A stretch of DNA of 5,258 nt from Deltaproteobacteria bacterium (GTDB taxonomy: Bacteria > Desulfobacterota > Binatia > UBA9968 > CAXXLF01), in the NCBI GenBank assembly GCA_022571535.1, contig JACZXR010000198.1:1-5258 (forward strand), written 5' to 3'. The notes under the pieces are model-generated. The model worked only from the letters and a program-made list of their open reading frames with translations. It ran no database searches and was not told the DNA's origin. Position numbers and translations under genes: made by a program. This document shows positions 1 to 5,258 of the stretch, in pieces. Position 1 is the stretch's first letter. Each line of letters begins with the position of its first letter.

Positions 1-1052
1 GGATTAACCGGCCAGCACAGGGAGCTCCCCGAATTACAAGTCTTATTACAAAATACACATTTGAGAGCTTTATAGTCGGCTCCAGCAACCAGTTTGCCCA
101 TGCCGCCTCGGAAGCTGTAGCCAACCAACCCGGAGGAAATTACAATCCGCTCTTCATCTACGGCGGGGTTGGACTTGGAAAAACACACCTGGTTAACGCT
201 ATCGGCCACAAGGTGCTGAGCAATCGCCCAAATGCAAGGGTTGTTTACCTGACCTCAGAATCCTTTATGAATGAACTCATCGCCTCCCTGCGCAGAGACA
301 GAATGGGTGAATTCAAGGCCCACTTCAGGAATGTTGACGTGCTCATCATTGACGACGTACAGTTCCTTGCAGGCAAAGAAAGGACCCAAGAGGAATTCTT
401 CCATACCTTCAATTCCCTCTATGAATCTCATAAACAGATCATCATCACATCAGACAAATTCCCTAAAGAAATCCCAGAGTTAGAGAGCCGCCTCAGAAAC
501 CGCTTCGAGTGGGGCCTGATTGCAGACATCCAACCGCCAGATGTGGAGACAAGAATTGCTATCCTCCTGAAGAAAGCAGAAGCAGAGGAGGTTGCGCTCC
601 CTCACGACGTCGCGGTTTTCATTGCCACTAATATAGACTCTAACGTGAGAGAACTGGAGGGTGCCCTAACACGACTAGGGGCCTTCGCATCTCTCACAAA
701 AACTGAAATTACGACGGACCTAGCTAAGGAGGTGCTTCGCAACACACTTGGGGGATTGCACAGAGAAGTTACCATAGAAAATATCCAGAAAATGATTTGC
801 GAACACTTTAATGTCAAACTAGGAGAGCTGAAGTCGAAAAGAAGAACAAGGAATGTTGCCCTACCGAGGCAACTGGCCATGTATCTCTGCCGACAGTACA
901 CATCCACCTCTTTCCCCGTCATCGGATCCAAATTCGGGGGGCGAGATCACTCAACAGTCATCCACGCTTCCAAGAGCATCGAAGAAAAAATAAAAAAAGA
1001 CCCCTATATTCAGGCCACTATCGAAAAGCTGGCCAGAACCCTCAAGGCATAG
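1..1052 (+). CDS. dnaA: Chromosomal replication initiator DnaA, 5'-truncated by the window edge
   Basis: DnaA is the AAA+ ATPase that binds DnaA boxes at oriC, melts the duplex and helps load the replicative helicase. The reading frame is open from base 3, so the start codon and domain I lie outside the window; about 349 residues remain, against roughly 440-470 for a full protein. The first ~17 codons are linker (domain II). The AAA+ domain III begins near KYTFESFIVGSSN (bases 51-89). Visible motifs are Walker A GGVGLGKTH (162-188), Walker B VLIIDDVQF (339-365), the sensor-1 stretch IIITSDK (438-458) and box VII RLRNRFEWGL with the arginine finger (489-518). Domain IV carries the basic loop KSKRRTRNVALPRQ (831-872) and the DNA-recognition signature GGRDHSTVIHA (936-968). 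An internal GTG at 213 lies after the Walker A motif, so it is not the start. The gene ends in TAG. All motifs look intact and the identification is firm. Confidence 0.98.
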   Translation, partial: INRPAQGAPRITSLITKYTFESFIVGSSNQFAHAASEAVANQPGGNYNPLFIYGGVGLGKTHLVNAIGHKVLSNRPNARVVYLTSESFMNELIASLRRDRMGEFKAHFRNVDVLIIDDVQFLAGKERTQEEFFHTFNSLYESHKQIIITSDKFPKEIPELESRLRNRFEWGLIADIQPPDVETRIAILLKKAEAEEVALPHDVAVFIATNIDSNVRELEGALTRLGAFASLTKTEITTDLAKEVLRNTLGGLHREVTIENIQKMICEHFNVKLGELKSKRRTRNVALPRQLAMYLCRQYTSTSFPVIGSKFGGRDHSTVIHASKSIEEKIKKDPYIQATIEKLARTLKA

Positions 1053-1053
1053 C

Positions 1054-1094
1054 TGGGGATAACCTGTGAAGAACCTTAGCAACAACGTGAATAA
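1054..1094 (-). promoter_or_regulatory. Cluster of three degenerate DnaA-box-like 9-mers
   Basis: Against the consensus TGTGGATAA (complement of TTATCCACA), TGGGGATAA at 1054-1062 has one mismatch, and TGTGAAGAA at 1065-1073 and CGTGAATAA at 1086-1094 have two each. All three have the same orientation and lie directly after the dnaA stop codon. Two-mismatch 9-mers are common by chance, so the first site is the only fairly good one. The case rests on their clustering and location. Confidence 0.4.
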
Positions 1095-1148
1095 AAACCT
1101 TCCGATGCGTTATCATCCATTCAACAGTTGACAGTTAAGAATAAACCG

Positions 1149-1163
1149 GTGTGCTCTACACAC
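1149..1163. repeat. Short inverted repeat overlapping the dnaN -35 region
   Basis: GTGTG (1149-1153) and CACAC (1159-1163) form a perfect 5-base dyad with a 5-base centre. It overlaps the -35 hexamer at 1155-1160 and adjoins the palindrome ACCGGT (1145-1150). It could be a second protein-binding site in the same promoter. With arms this short it may also be chance. Confidence 0.25.
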
Positions 1164-1183
1164 AATAAAAACCGTTATATAAT
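1155..1183 (+). promoter_or_regulatory. Sigma-70-type promoter for dnaN
   Basis: A perfect -10 hexamer TATAAT (1178-1183) lies exactly 17 bases after TCTACA (1155-1160), which matches 4 of 6 positions of the -35 consensus TTGACA. Transcription would start near 1190 and give a leader of roughly 110 bases that runs through the trio-like and AT-rich elements before the dnaN ribosome-binding site. The -10 box lies inside an inverted repeat (1170-1191), so this promoter could be controlled by a bound repressor or by DnaA. It probably drives dnaN, and possibly the downstream molybdopterin genes by readthrough, because I see no strong terminator between them. Confidence 0.6.
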
Positions 1184-1191
1184 AGACGGTT
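1170..1191. repeat. Inverted repeat flanking the dnaN -10 box
   Basis: AACCGT (1170-1175) and ACGGTT (1186-1191) are perfect 6-base inverted arms around a 10-base AT-rich centre that contains the TATAAT hexamer. Dyads placed over a -10 box are typical repressor operators, but six-base arms can arise by chance. No regulator gene is present in the window to pair with it. Confidence 0.4.
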
Positions 1192-1220
1192 GTAATGTTT
1201 TTCCTCGTTGCTCACAGAGC

Positions 1221-1238
1221 TTACTACTACTCCTATTA
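1221..1238. promoter_or_regulatory. DnaA-trio-like triplet run
   Basis: The + strand reads TTA CTA CTA CTC CTA TTA. Its complement, read 3' to 5', is AAT GAT GAT GAG GAT AAT, so five of six triplets fit the DnaA-trio pattern (purine, A, T or A). In known origins this element binds DnaA as single-stranded DNA and directs melting of the adjoining AT-rich DNA. Here the AT-rich stretch to about 1260 follows directly. The usual GC-rich spacer and strong boxes next to the trio are not obvious; TTGCTCACA at 1208-1216 is only a poor box. Confidence 0.45.
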
Positions 1239-1299
1239 TATATTTAATAAAGATAATGTAAGGATAGAACTCATGATCTATTAGTGGGAGGAAAGGAAA

Positions 1300-2409
1300 A
1301 TGGAAATTAAGGCAAACAGAGAAGATTTTCTTAAAGCGCTTTATTGGGCACAGAGCACCGTGGAGCGGCGAAACACGATGCCAATTCTAGCCAATGTTCT
1401 GATCGAGTCTCGAGACGGGAATATTCGGATTACAGCGACTGATCTAGAGATTGGTGTCAGGGCAAAACTGGAGGGGGAAATTCTTCATGAGGGGATGGTT
1501 ACACTTAATGCGAAAAAGCTGTACGAAATTGTACGCGAAGCCACAGAAAGGGAAACAGTTCACTTGAGACGTCTGGAAAACGAATGGGTGGAGATTAAGA
1601 GTGGGAAGTCTGTATTTAAGGTGGTTGGGTTAGACGCTCGGGAATTCCCGAGCTTCCCCGACTTTAGATCGGAAAGCCTGGTTTCAGTTCCAGCTAAGGT
1701 CTTGAAGGAGATGATTGATAAGACGGCATTCTCTGTTTCCACGGATGAAAGCAGATCGAGTCTTAATGGGGTTTTTTTAGAAGAGAGTGGCGGTGGAAAA
1801 CTGCGAATGGTCGCGACCGATGGTCACCGGTTGGCTTTTATTGAGAGAGAGGTTGGGTCTCTTAGATTGGGAAAAGGGGTGATCTTACCTCGGAAGGGTT
1901 TGAGTGAGCTTGGTAAATTGCTGGAGGATATGGAGGATGGGGTGATTTCCATTGGTTTTAAGGAAAATTTGGGATTGGTAGTTCGAGACGACGTGGAGCT
2001 TTTTATGAGGTTGATAGAGAGTGATTATCCTGACTATGGCAAGGTTATACCCAAGGAGAATCCCTATCGGGTGAGCGTAGAACAACGCGGTCTTTTGCAG
2101 GCTCTGCGGCGAGTGTCGATCCTCTCGAGTGATCGCTATAAGGGTGTTAAGGTTGAGTTTCGGCAGGGGCGCATGACTATTTCGGCTAACAACCCGGACT
2201 TGGGAGAGGCGATGGAAGAGGTTGAAGTTGAATATAATGGGAAGCCGTTGACCATTGGCTTTAATGCACGTTATCTCCTAGATGTGCTAGGGGTGCTGAA
2301 CGATGGGACCGCCGTGGGCGTGGAATTAAAGGATGAACTTAGTCCCAGTGTTGTTAGAGAGGATGGAGACGATGGGTACCTTTACGTGATAATGCCGATG
2401 AGGCTGTAA
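1300..2409 (+). CDS. dnaN: DNA polymerase III beta subunit (sliding clamp)
   Basis: DnaN is the ring-shaped dimer that encircles DNA and tethers DNA polymerase III and other replication and repair proteins. At 369 residues it is close to the 366 of the E. coli protein, with the three repeated clamp folds expected. Recognisable stretches are RNTMPIL (residues 24-30), ATDLE (46-50), LDAREFP (111-117), ATDGHRLA (172-179), ESDYPDY (240-246), FNARYLLDVL (321-330) and the C-terminal VIMPMRL (363-369), which forms part of the partner-binding groove. The ATG start is supported by GGGAGG at 1286-1291 with an 8-base spacing and by the family's usual N-terminus. It lies 247 bases after dnaA behind its own promoter. 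The + strand of the gene is strikingly G-rich and C-poor. It ends in TAA and appears intact. Confidence 0.98.
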   Translation: MEIKANREDFLKALYWAQSTVERRNTMPILANVLIESRDGNIRITATDLEIGVRAKLEGEILHEGMVTLNAKKLYEIVREATERETVHLRRLENEWVEIKSGKSVFKVVGLDAREFPSFPDFRSESLVSVPAKVLKEMIDKTAFSVSTDESRSSLNGVFLEESGGGKLRMVATDGHRLAFIEREVGSLRLGKGVILPRKGLSELGKLLEDMEDGVISIGFKENLGLVVRDDVELFMRLIESDYPDYGKVIPKENPYRVSVEQRGLLQALRRVSILSSDRYKGVKVEFRQGRMTISANNPDLGEAMEEVEVEYNGKPLTIGFNARYLLDVLGVLNDGTAVGVELKDELSPSVVREDGDDGYLYVIMPMRL

Positions 2410-2480
2410 GGTGACACGGGACATGCTTTAGTGAGGGTTGGTTTGTTTGGTCAACATAGTGGGGCGACTATTACTATCCC

Positions 2481-2486
2481 GGAGGG
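2481..2486 (+). promoter_or_regulatory. Ribosome-binding site fixing the GTG start of the moaB-type gene
   Basis: GGAGGG lies 8 bases before the GTG at 2495. It is the only strong Shine-Dalgarno match in the 85-base gap after dnaN and supports GTG as the true initiation codon. Confidence 0.75.
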
Positions 2487-2494
2487 CTAATTAG

Positions 2495-3001
2495 GTGACG
2501 GCGGAGGAGCATAAAGCCAAATCAGTTAAGAACGTTAAGTGTTTTGTTGTTACTATCAGCGACACAAGGAATGTGTCAACCGATCATAGTGGGCAGTTAA
2601 TAAAGGAGTTATTAGCAATAGAGGGACATGAGGTGCTTGGTTACCGTATTGTTAAGGATGACCCCACAGAGGTGGAGGATCTACTTCGGCAAGTCCTGTC
2701 GCGTGATGATCTGGAAGCTATTCTCCTTACCGGTGGGACGGGTATTTCACCTCGGGATGGGACCTATGAGGTGGTAAGCCGTTTGCTTGATAAACAAATA
2801 AGTGGCTTTGGGGAGATCTTTCGCTTTCTAAGCTACCAGGATATTGGTTCTTCGGCTGTGATGAGTCGAGCCCAGGCGGGTGTCGCTGCAGGAAAGGTAG
2901 TTATTTCCCTTCCTGGATCGAGGGGAGCGGTTGATCTTGGGATGCGACGACTTGTATTACCGGAGCTTGGACATATGGTCTCGCAAGTCCAAGGAATATG
3001 A
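2495..3001 (+). CDS. moaB: MoaB/Mog-family molybdenum cofactor biosynthesis protein
   Basis: This is a 168-residue protein of the MoaB/MogA fold. In many organisms the family adenylates molybdopterin before molybdate insertion by MoeA; E. coli MogA does this, while the role of E. coli MoaB is unsettled. The N-terminal strand FVVTISDTR (residues 17-25) leads to the nucleotide- and molybdopterin-binding loop LLTGGTG (77-83) followed by SPRDGTYE (85-92). GFGEIFRFLS with the following IGSS (104-120) and SLPGS (138-142) resemble MoaB more than MogA, so I use moaB, though mog is possible. Translation starts at GTG behind GGAGGG. The TGA stop overlaps the moaD ATG in ATGA (2998-3001), which implies translational coupling. 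The gene sits 85 bases after dnaN with no clear terminator between. The family is firm; the exact paralogue is less so. Confidence 0.92.
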   Translation: MTAEEHKAKSVKNVKCFVVTISDTRNVSTDHSGQLIKELLAIEGHEVLGYRIVKDDPTEVEDLLRQVLSRDDLEAILLTGGTGISPRDGTYEVVSRLLDKQISGFGEIFRFLSYQDIGSSAVMSRAQAGVAAGKVVISLPGSRGAVDLGMRRLVLPELGHMVSQVQGI

Positions 3002-3243
3002 AGGTCAAGGTCAAGTTCTTCGCGGCTCTGAGAGAGTGTGTTGGATCGTCCGAGATCACGAGAGAAATAGGTGAAGGTAGCACCGTAGGGGAACTGTGGG
3101 AGGCTCTCCAGCGCGACTATCCAAAGCTTACTCCAGTAAATATGGCTCTCCTCTATGCAGTTAACCGGGATTACGTTAATACAGGTCATGTCCTTCAGGA
3201 TGAAGATGAGGTAGTCTTTGTTCCTCCCGTGAGCGGGGGCTAG
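2998..3243 (+). CDS. moaD: Molybdopterin synthase small subunit, sulfur carrier MoaD
   Basis: MoaD is an 81-residue ubiquitin-like sulfur carrier. Its C-terminal Gly-Gly is activated to a thiocarboxylate, which supplies the dithiolene sulfurs when MoaD is bound to MoaE. Visible features are the beta-grasp start MKVKVKFFAALRE (residues 1-13), the central AVNRDYV (54-60), DEDEVVFVPPVSGG (68-81) and the terminal GG pair (80-81). Length and ending fit the family exactly. Its ATG overlaps the stop of the moaB-type gene and moaE follows 3 bases after its TAG stop, so the three genes form one operon. The MoeB-type activating enzyme is not in the window and must be encoded elsewhere. Confidence 0.95.
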   Translation: MKVKVKFFAALRECVGSSEITREIGEGSTVGELWEALQRDYPKLTPVNMALLYAVNRDYVNTGHVLQDEDEVVFVPPVSGG

Positions 3244-3246
3244 ATT

Positions 3247-3696
3247 ATGTTTCGAGTGACCGAGAAGTCTCTTGACCTTCATGAGCTGATTGTATTTGTG
3301 AGTAGTCCTATGGCTGGGGCAATAGCTACTTTCCTAGGTACAGCGAGGAATCACAACAGTGGGCGGAGGGTTATTTCTCTCGAATACGAGGCGTATCCGG
3401 AGATGGCGGAGAGAGAGTTGGCTCGGGTAGGGGAGGAAGCTAGGAGAAGATGGGACGTCGAGCGCATAGCCATTGTTCATCGGATTGGGCCAGTTCAGAT
3501 TAGTGAGGTAAGCGTCGCCATTGCGGTGTCCGCTGCCCACCGCCATGAGGCCTTTGAGGCTTGCCGTTTTGCCATTGAGGAGCTGAAGAAGACAGTCCCG
3601 ATTTGGAAGAAAGAGGTCTTCGAAGACGGAGAGATTTGGATCGGGACGCAGAGTGAGCGTCCTTTGAACCCGGCGACTGAGCCTAAAAACGGTTGA
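3247..3696 (+). CDS. moaE: Molybdopterin synthase catalytic subunit MoaE
   Basis: MoaE is the large subunit of the MoaD2-MoaE2 synthase that converts precursor Z (cPMP) to molybdopterin in the cytoplasm. At 149 residues it matches the family (E. coli 150). Features are GAIATFLGTARNHNSGR (residues 24-40), YEAYPEMAERE (47-57), HRIGPVQISE (78-87), SAAHRHEAFEAC (95-106) and the lysine-rich active-site segment KKTVPIWKKE (114-123), which holds the conserved catalytic lysines. The C-terminal WIG (131-133) is also typical, and the last dozen residues are a variable tail. The ATG lies 3 bases after the moaD stop, with a G-run at 3235-3239 as a modest ribosome-binding site; coupling to moaD is likely. 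It ends in TGA and is followed at 44 bases by the convergent dedA. It appears intact. Confidence 0.96.
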   Translation: MFRVTEKSLDLHELIVFVSSPMAGAIATFLGTARNHNSGRRVISLEYEAYPEMAERELARVGEEARRRWDVERIAIVHRIGPVQISEVSVAIAVSAAHRHEAFEACRFAIEELKKTVPIWKKEVFEDGEIWIGTQSERPLNPATEPKNG

Positions 3697-3739
3697 CATC
3701 TTTCGAAGAAGAGCAAGCGCTGGATCCCAGGGGGTTCTC

Positions 3740-4387
3740 TTATTTTTTCAAAATACTTATCCCTATCTTCCCCCGTAACCAAACAATCCCACCTAGTAGA
3801 GCAAGGATAATGAAGAGGGAGACCGCGGTCTCGACTCTGTCGATGCCTTGGGCTAGGCCATGGTAGGTTTCACCGATACCCCATCCAAGATAACCGAGGA
3901 TAAGACAGCGCAGGACGCTCCCATAGAACGTCCACAGCGTAAATGTTGTAATCGAGAGACGGACAAAGCCAGCTGCCATGGATATAAGCGAGAGAGGAAT
4001 AATAGGGACTGCGCGTAGAAGGAAAATCGTCATCTTGACTTGACCCCCGCGGAGTCTTTTCTGTAGGACATCCACATTCTCCCAACTGAAGCCGAAAAAA
4101 CCTTTCCACCGCTGTACCAACGGTTTTCCCCCGAAAAACCCAATCCCATAGCCGATATAGGCACCAAGCGTAGAAGCCAGAGATCCTGGTACGACAATGA
4201 GAAGGAAAACAGGAATCAACGCTCCAGCAGCAGTGAGGTCTGAGTTGATAAGGATAAATCCAGCGCCCATAATTACTAGCGGGGAAGGGATCGGGATAAT
4301 AACCGACTCGATGATGACCCCGACAAAGACACTCCAGGCCCCGTAGGCTCGTATTGAATCCATGATCCAGTTAAGAATCTCTGTCAT
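3740..4387 (-). CDS. DedA-family (VTT domain) inner-membrane protein
   Basis: This is a 215-residue polytopic membrane protein of the DedA/VTT (SNARE-associated Golgi) family. Members act in membrane lipid transport; some bacterial DedA proteins recycle undecaprenyl phosphate, and others affect membrane potential and drug resistance. After a short amphipathic N-terminus come hydrophobic stretches at about residues 17-47 (with E27 and the PIPSP turn at 32-36), 54-86 (including GAYIGYGIGFFGG), 119-141, 145-172 and 188-205. LLRAVPIIPLSLISMAAGF (123-141) corresponds to the family's conserved re-entrant loop with the key arginine (R125) and proline. The tail is basic (GKIGISILKK). The ATG is preceded by AGGA with a 6-base spacing. 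The gene converges on moaE with a 43-base gap, and a decayed membrane-protein gene lies just upstream on the same strand. I see no clear promoter. The substrate cannot be assigned. Confidence 0.88.
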   Translation of the reverse strand: MTEILNWIMDSIRAYGAWSVFVGVIIESVIIPIPSPLVIMGAGFILINSDLTAAGALIPVFLLIVVPGSLASTLGAYIGYGIGFFGGKPLVQRWKGFFGFSWENVDVLQKRLRGGQVKMTIFLLRAVPIIPLSLISMAAGFVRLSITTFTLWTFYGSVLRCLILGYLGWGIGETYHGLAQGIDRVETAVSLFIILALLGGIVWLRGKIGISILKK

Positions 4388-4418
4388 AGCTGGTCCTGTT
4401 CAGATCAGTTAAATTCTT

Positions 4419-5258
4419 GTCGAAAAATCGGCTCTGCACAATGACGAGTTCATAGTGTTATAGCAGTAGCCCTTTTGGAAAAAGCAGAGCATGTGCCAGG
4501 AGACAAGTCATCATAGTTGTCAAGATATTGCCTCCGACTCCGATGCTAAAATTCCAGATCAAAAACTGTCTCCAACACGGGAGCTGTTTCAGAGCATCAT
4601 CCTCTTTAGGGATATAGTCTGAGACTGGAATAACCTCTGGCTTGCCGGCTATGGGTCCGGTGATCCCTCCCATGTAATGTGCCATTCCGACTCCTTTATC
4701 TCGAATCCAGTAAGAGTAAAAAGGGTTCAGAAGCCCCCTAATTCGGCAAAGGTAATGGTAGTGAGCAGTTTCGTGACATCACTGAGGTCCCAAGGTCTGG
4801 GCATAGGGAGCTGGGTGACAAACAGTCCCTTGAAAAACGAAGGAAGGACCCGAATAACTTCAGGGTGGGAACTGGCCAAAAGAAGGCCCATTACTGTCAC
4901 GAGGGATATCCCCCACATAAAAATCTCACCCAAGCGGTAAACCACTTTGCTCAGAAGAATAGCGGACAGAAAGATAAACATAGTGAGATATACCTAAAAA
5001 AGAGTTTGCCCCCTTTGGTTCCATCCCGAGGGAAAATCGGTCAACGAAGCCATAGAGGTTCCCACAGCGGTTGCAAAGGCACCAATCCAGAGAAAGGATA
5101 GGGTCATAAGGAGCCAGAGGACCAGCGCAAAATAACGATTGAGCCAGGTAAAACCCTGAAAAATGCTTTTGCCCGTGAGCATGGTGTAGCGGCCTAACTC
5201 GTATACGATCGAGAATTGGAGCAAGCAAGCTGGGAGCAAGAGGAAGAGAAAAATAAGC
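4419..5258 (-). pseudogene. Decayed multi-spanning membrane transporter gene, possibly a divergent Nramp-like family
   Basis: Read leftward from the right edge, the frame is open through LLPACLLQFSIVYELGRYT, two or three hydrophobic segments and RGQTLF, then meets an in-frame TAG (4994-4996). The same frame continues with VYLTMFIFLSAILLSK through PRPWDLSDVTKLL to ELGGF and meets TGA (4727-4729). Directly afterwards a T run (A run on +, 4718-4722) is one base short. Restoring one base gives TLFYSYWIRDKGVGMAHYMG, continuing through ITGPIAGKPEVIP and a last hydrophobic segment, NILTTMMTCLLAHALLFPKG, to TAA (4458-4460). The frame then runs HYELVIVQSRFFD to about 4419 and stops resembling a transporter. 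The 5' end is outside the window and the 3' end is lost beside dedA. Both W positions look lost by G-to-A changes. The open piece at 4458-4685 has an AAGGAG before its ATG, but those bases encode DKGVG of the old protein. The Nramp-like assignment is from memory and is uncertain; the decay is clear. Confidence 0.85.

Larger units (their letters stand above)
1053..1260. other. Candidate replication origin (oriC) between dnaA and dnaN
   Basis: This non-coding gap has, in order, three degenerate DnaA-box-like 9-mers in the same orientation (1054-1094), a promoter, a run of DnaA-trio-like triplets (1221-1238) and an AT-rich stretch (about 1234-1260) just before dnaN. The order boxes, trio, AT-rich unwinding element, dnaN matches the dnaA-dnaN unwinding region known from Bacillus subtilis. 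Composition also shifts here: bases 901-1020 hold 20 G and 37 C, while 1921-1980 in dnaN hold 22 G and 3 C. No perfect TTATCCACA box is present, and more boxes may lie upstream of dnaA outside the window. The gap could therefore be only one half of a bipartite origin, or simply the dnaN leader. The components are seen; the function is inferred. Confidence 0.55.

Noticed and set aside
1128..1133. Perfect -35 hexamer TTGACA within the direct repeat ACAGTT-G-ACAGTT
   Set aside because: No acceptable -10 hexamer lies 15-18 bases downstream; TCTACA with TATAAT further on is the better promoter.
2410..2494. Molybdenum-cofactor riboswitch or distinct promoter upstream of the moaB-type gene
   Set aside because: The gap is only 85 bases, I find no matching multi-stem fold, and the best -35/-10 pair (TTGGTC, TATTAC) is poor.
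2833..3282. 149-codon open frame on the - strand opposite moaB, moaD and the start of moaE
   Set aside because: It lies entirely opposite strongly conserved genes and resembles no protein family I know; it is a shadow frame.
3720..3748. Terminator between moaE and dedA: CTGG-ATC-CCAG followed by a T-rich stretch
   Set aside because: The stem is only 4 bases and the T run starts about 9 bases after it, inside the dedA stop region; too weak to call.
4994..4996. The in-frame TAG, and the TGA at 4727-4729, as recoded pyrrolysine or selenocysteine codons in a functional gene
   Set aside because: Both fall where tryptophan fits, a frameshift and a third stop (TAA) follow in the same gene, intact neighbours use TAG and TGA as ordinary stops, and I see no recoding hairpin.
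4677..5101. Two overlapping + strand open frames opposite the pseudogene
   Set aside because: Their products look random and low in hydrophobic structure, while the - strand reads as a recognisable membrane protein across the same bases.
4419..5258. NrfD/PsrC-type quinol-oxidising membrane subunit, suggested by the FLSAILL-like segment
   Set aside because: The rest of the reconstructed protein (RDKGVGM, ITGPIAGKPEVIP, ALLFPKG) does not fit NrfD and no iron-sulfur or catalytic partner gene is adjacent; a transporter fits better.

Overview
The window is bacterial and spans a likely chromosomal replication origin. It opens inside dnaA (5' end beyond the left edge) and continues through a 247-base dnaA-dnaN gap to a complete dnaN. 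All are on the + strand. The gap has the parts of an origin: degenerate DnaA-box-like 9-mers, a run of DnaA-trio-like triplets, an AT-rich stretch next to the triplets, and a good dnaN promoter. Base composition becomes strongly G-rich on the + strand in dnaN, as expected near an origin. By eye the G+C content is intermediate. All intact genes read with the standard code, and TAA, TAG and TGA are all used as stops. I cannot fix the phylum from these genes alone.

After dnaN, where recF or gyrB often sits, comes a tight + strand operon of molybdenum-cofactor genes. A MoaB/Mog-type protein overlaps moaD by 4 bases, and moaE follows 3 bases later. MoaD and MoaE form molybdopterin synthase, which puts the dithiolene sulfurs on precursor Z (cPMP). 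MoaB/Mog-type proteins act at the next step, adenylation of molybdopterin before metal insertion. The earlier enzymes (MoaA, MoaC) and the MoaD-activating enzyme (MoeB) are not in the window.

The right third is transcribed from the - strand. A complete DedA-family membrane protein gene converges on moaE. Upstream of it, running to the right edge, is a decayed gene for a multi-spanning membrane protein, which from memory resembles a divergent Nramp-like transporter family. It has an in-frame TAG, an in-frame TGA, a one-base deletion in a T run and a further TAA, and its 3' end is lost next to dedA. Read across these lesions it gives one continuous protein, so the short open frames in 4419-5258 are fragments of a single pseudogene and not separate genes.

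I see no RNA gene, CRISPR array, insertion sequence or new multi-gene system. The points most worth a second look are the candidate origin, the dnaN promoter embedded in an inverted repeat, the unusual position of the molybdopterin operon, and the pseudogene.
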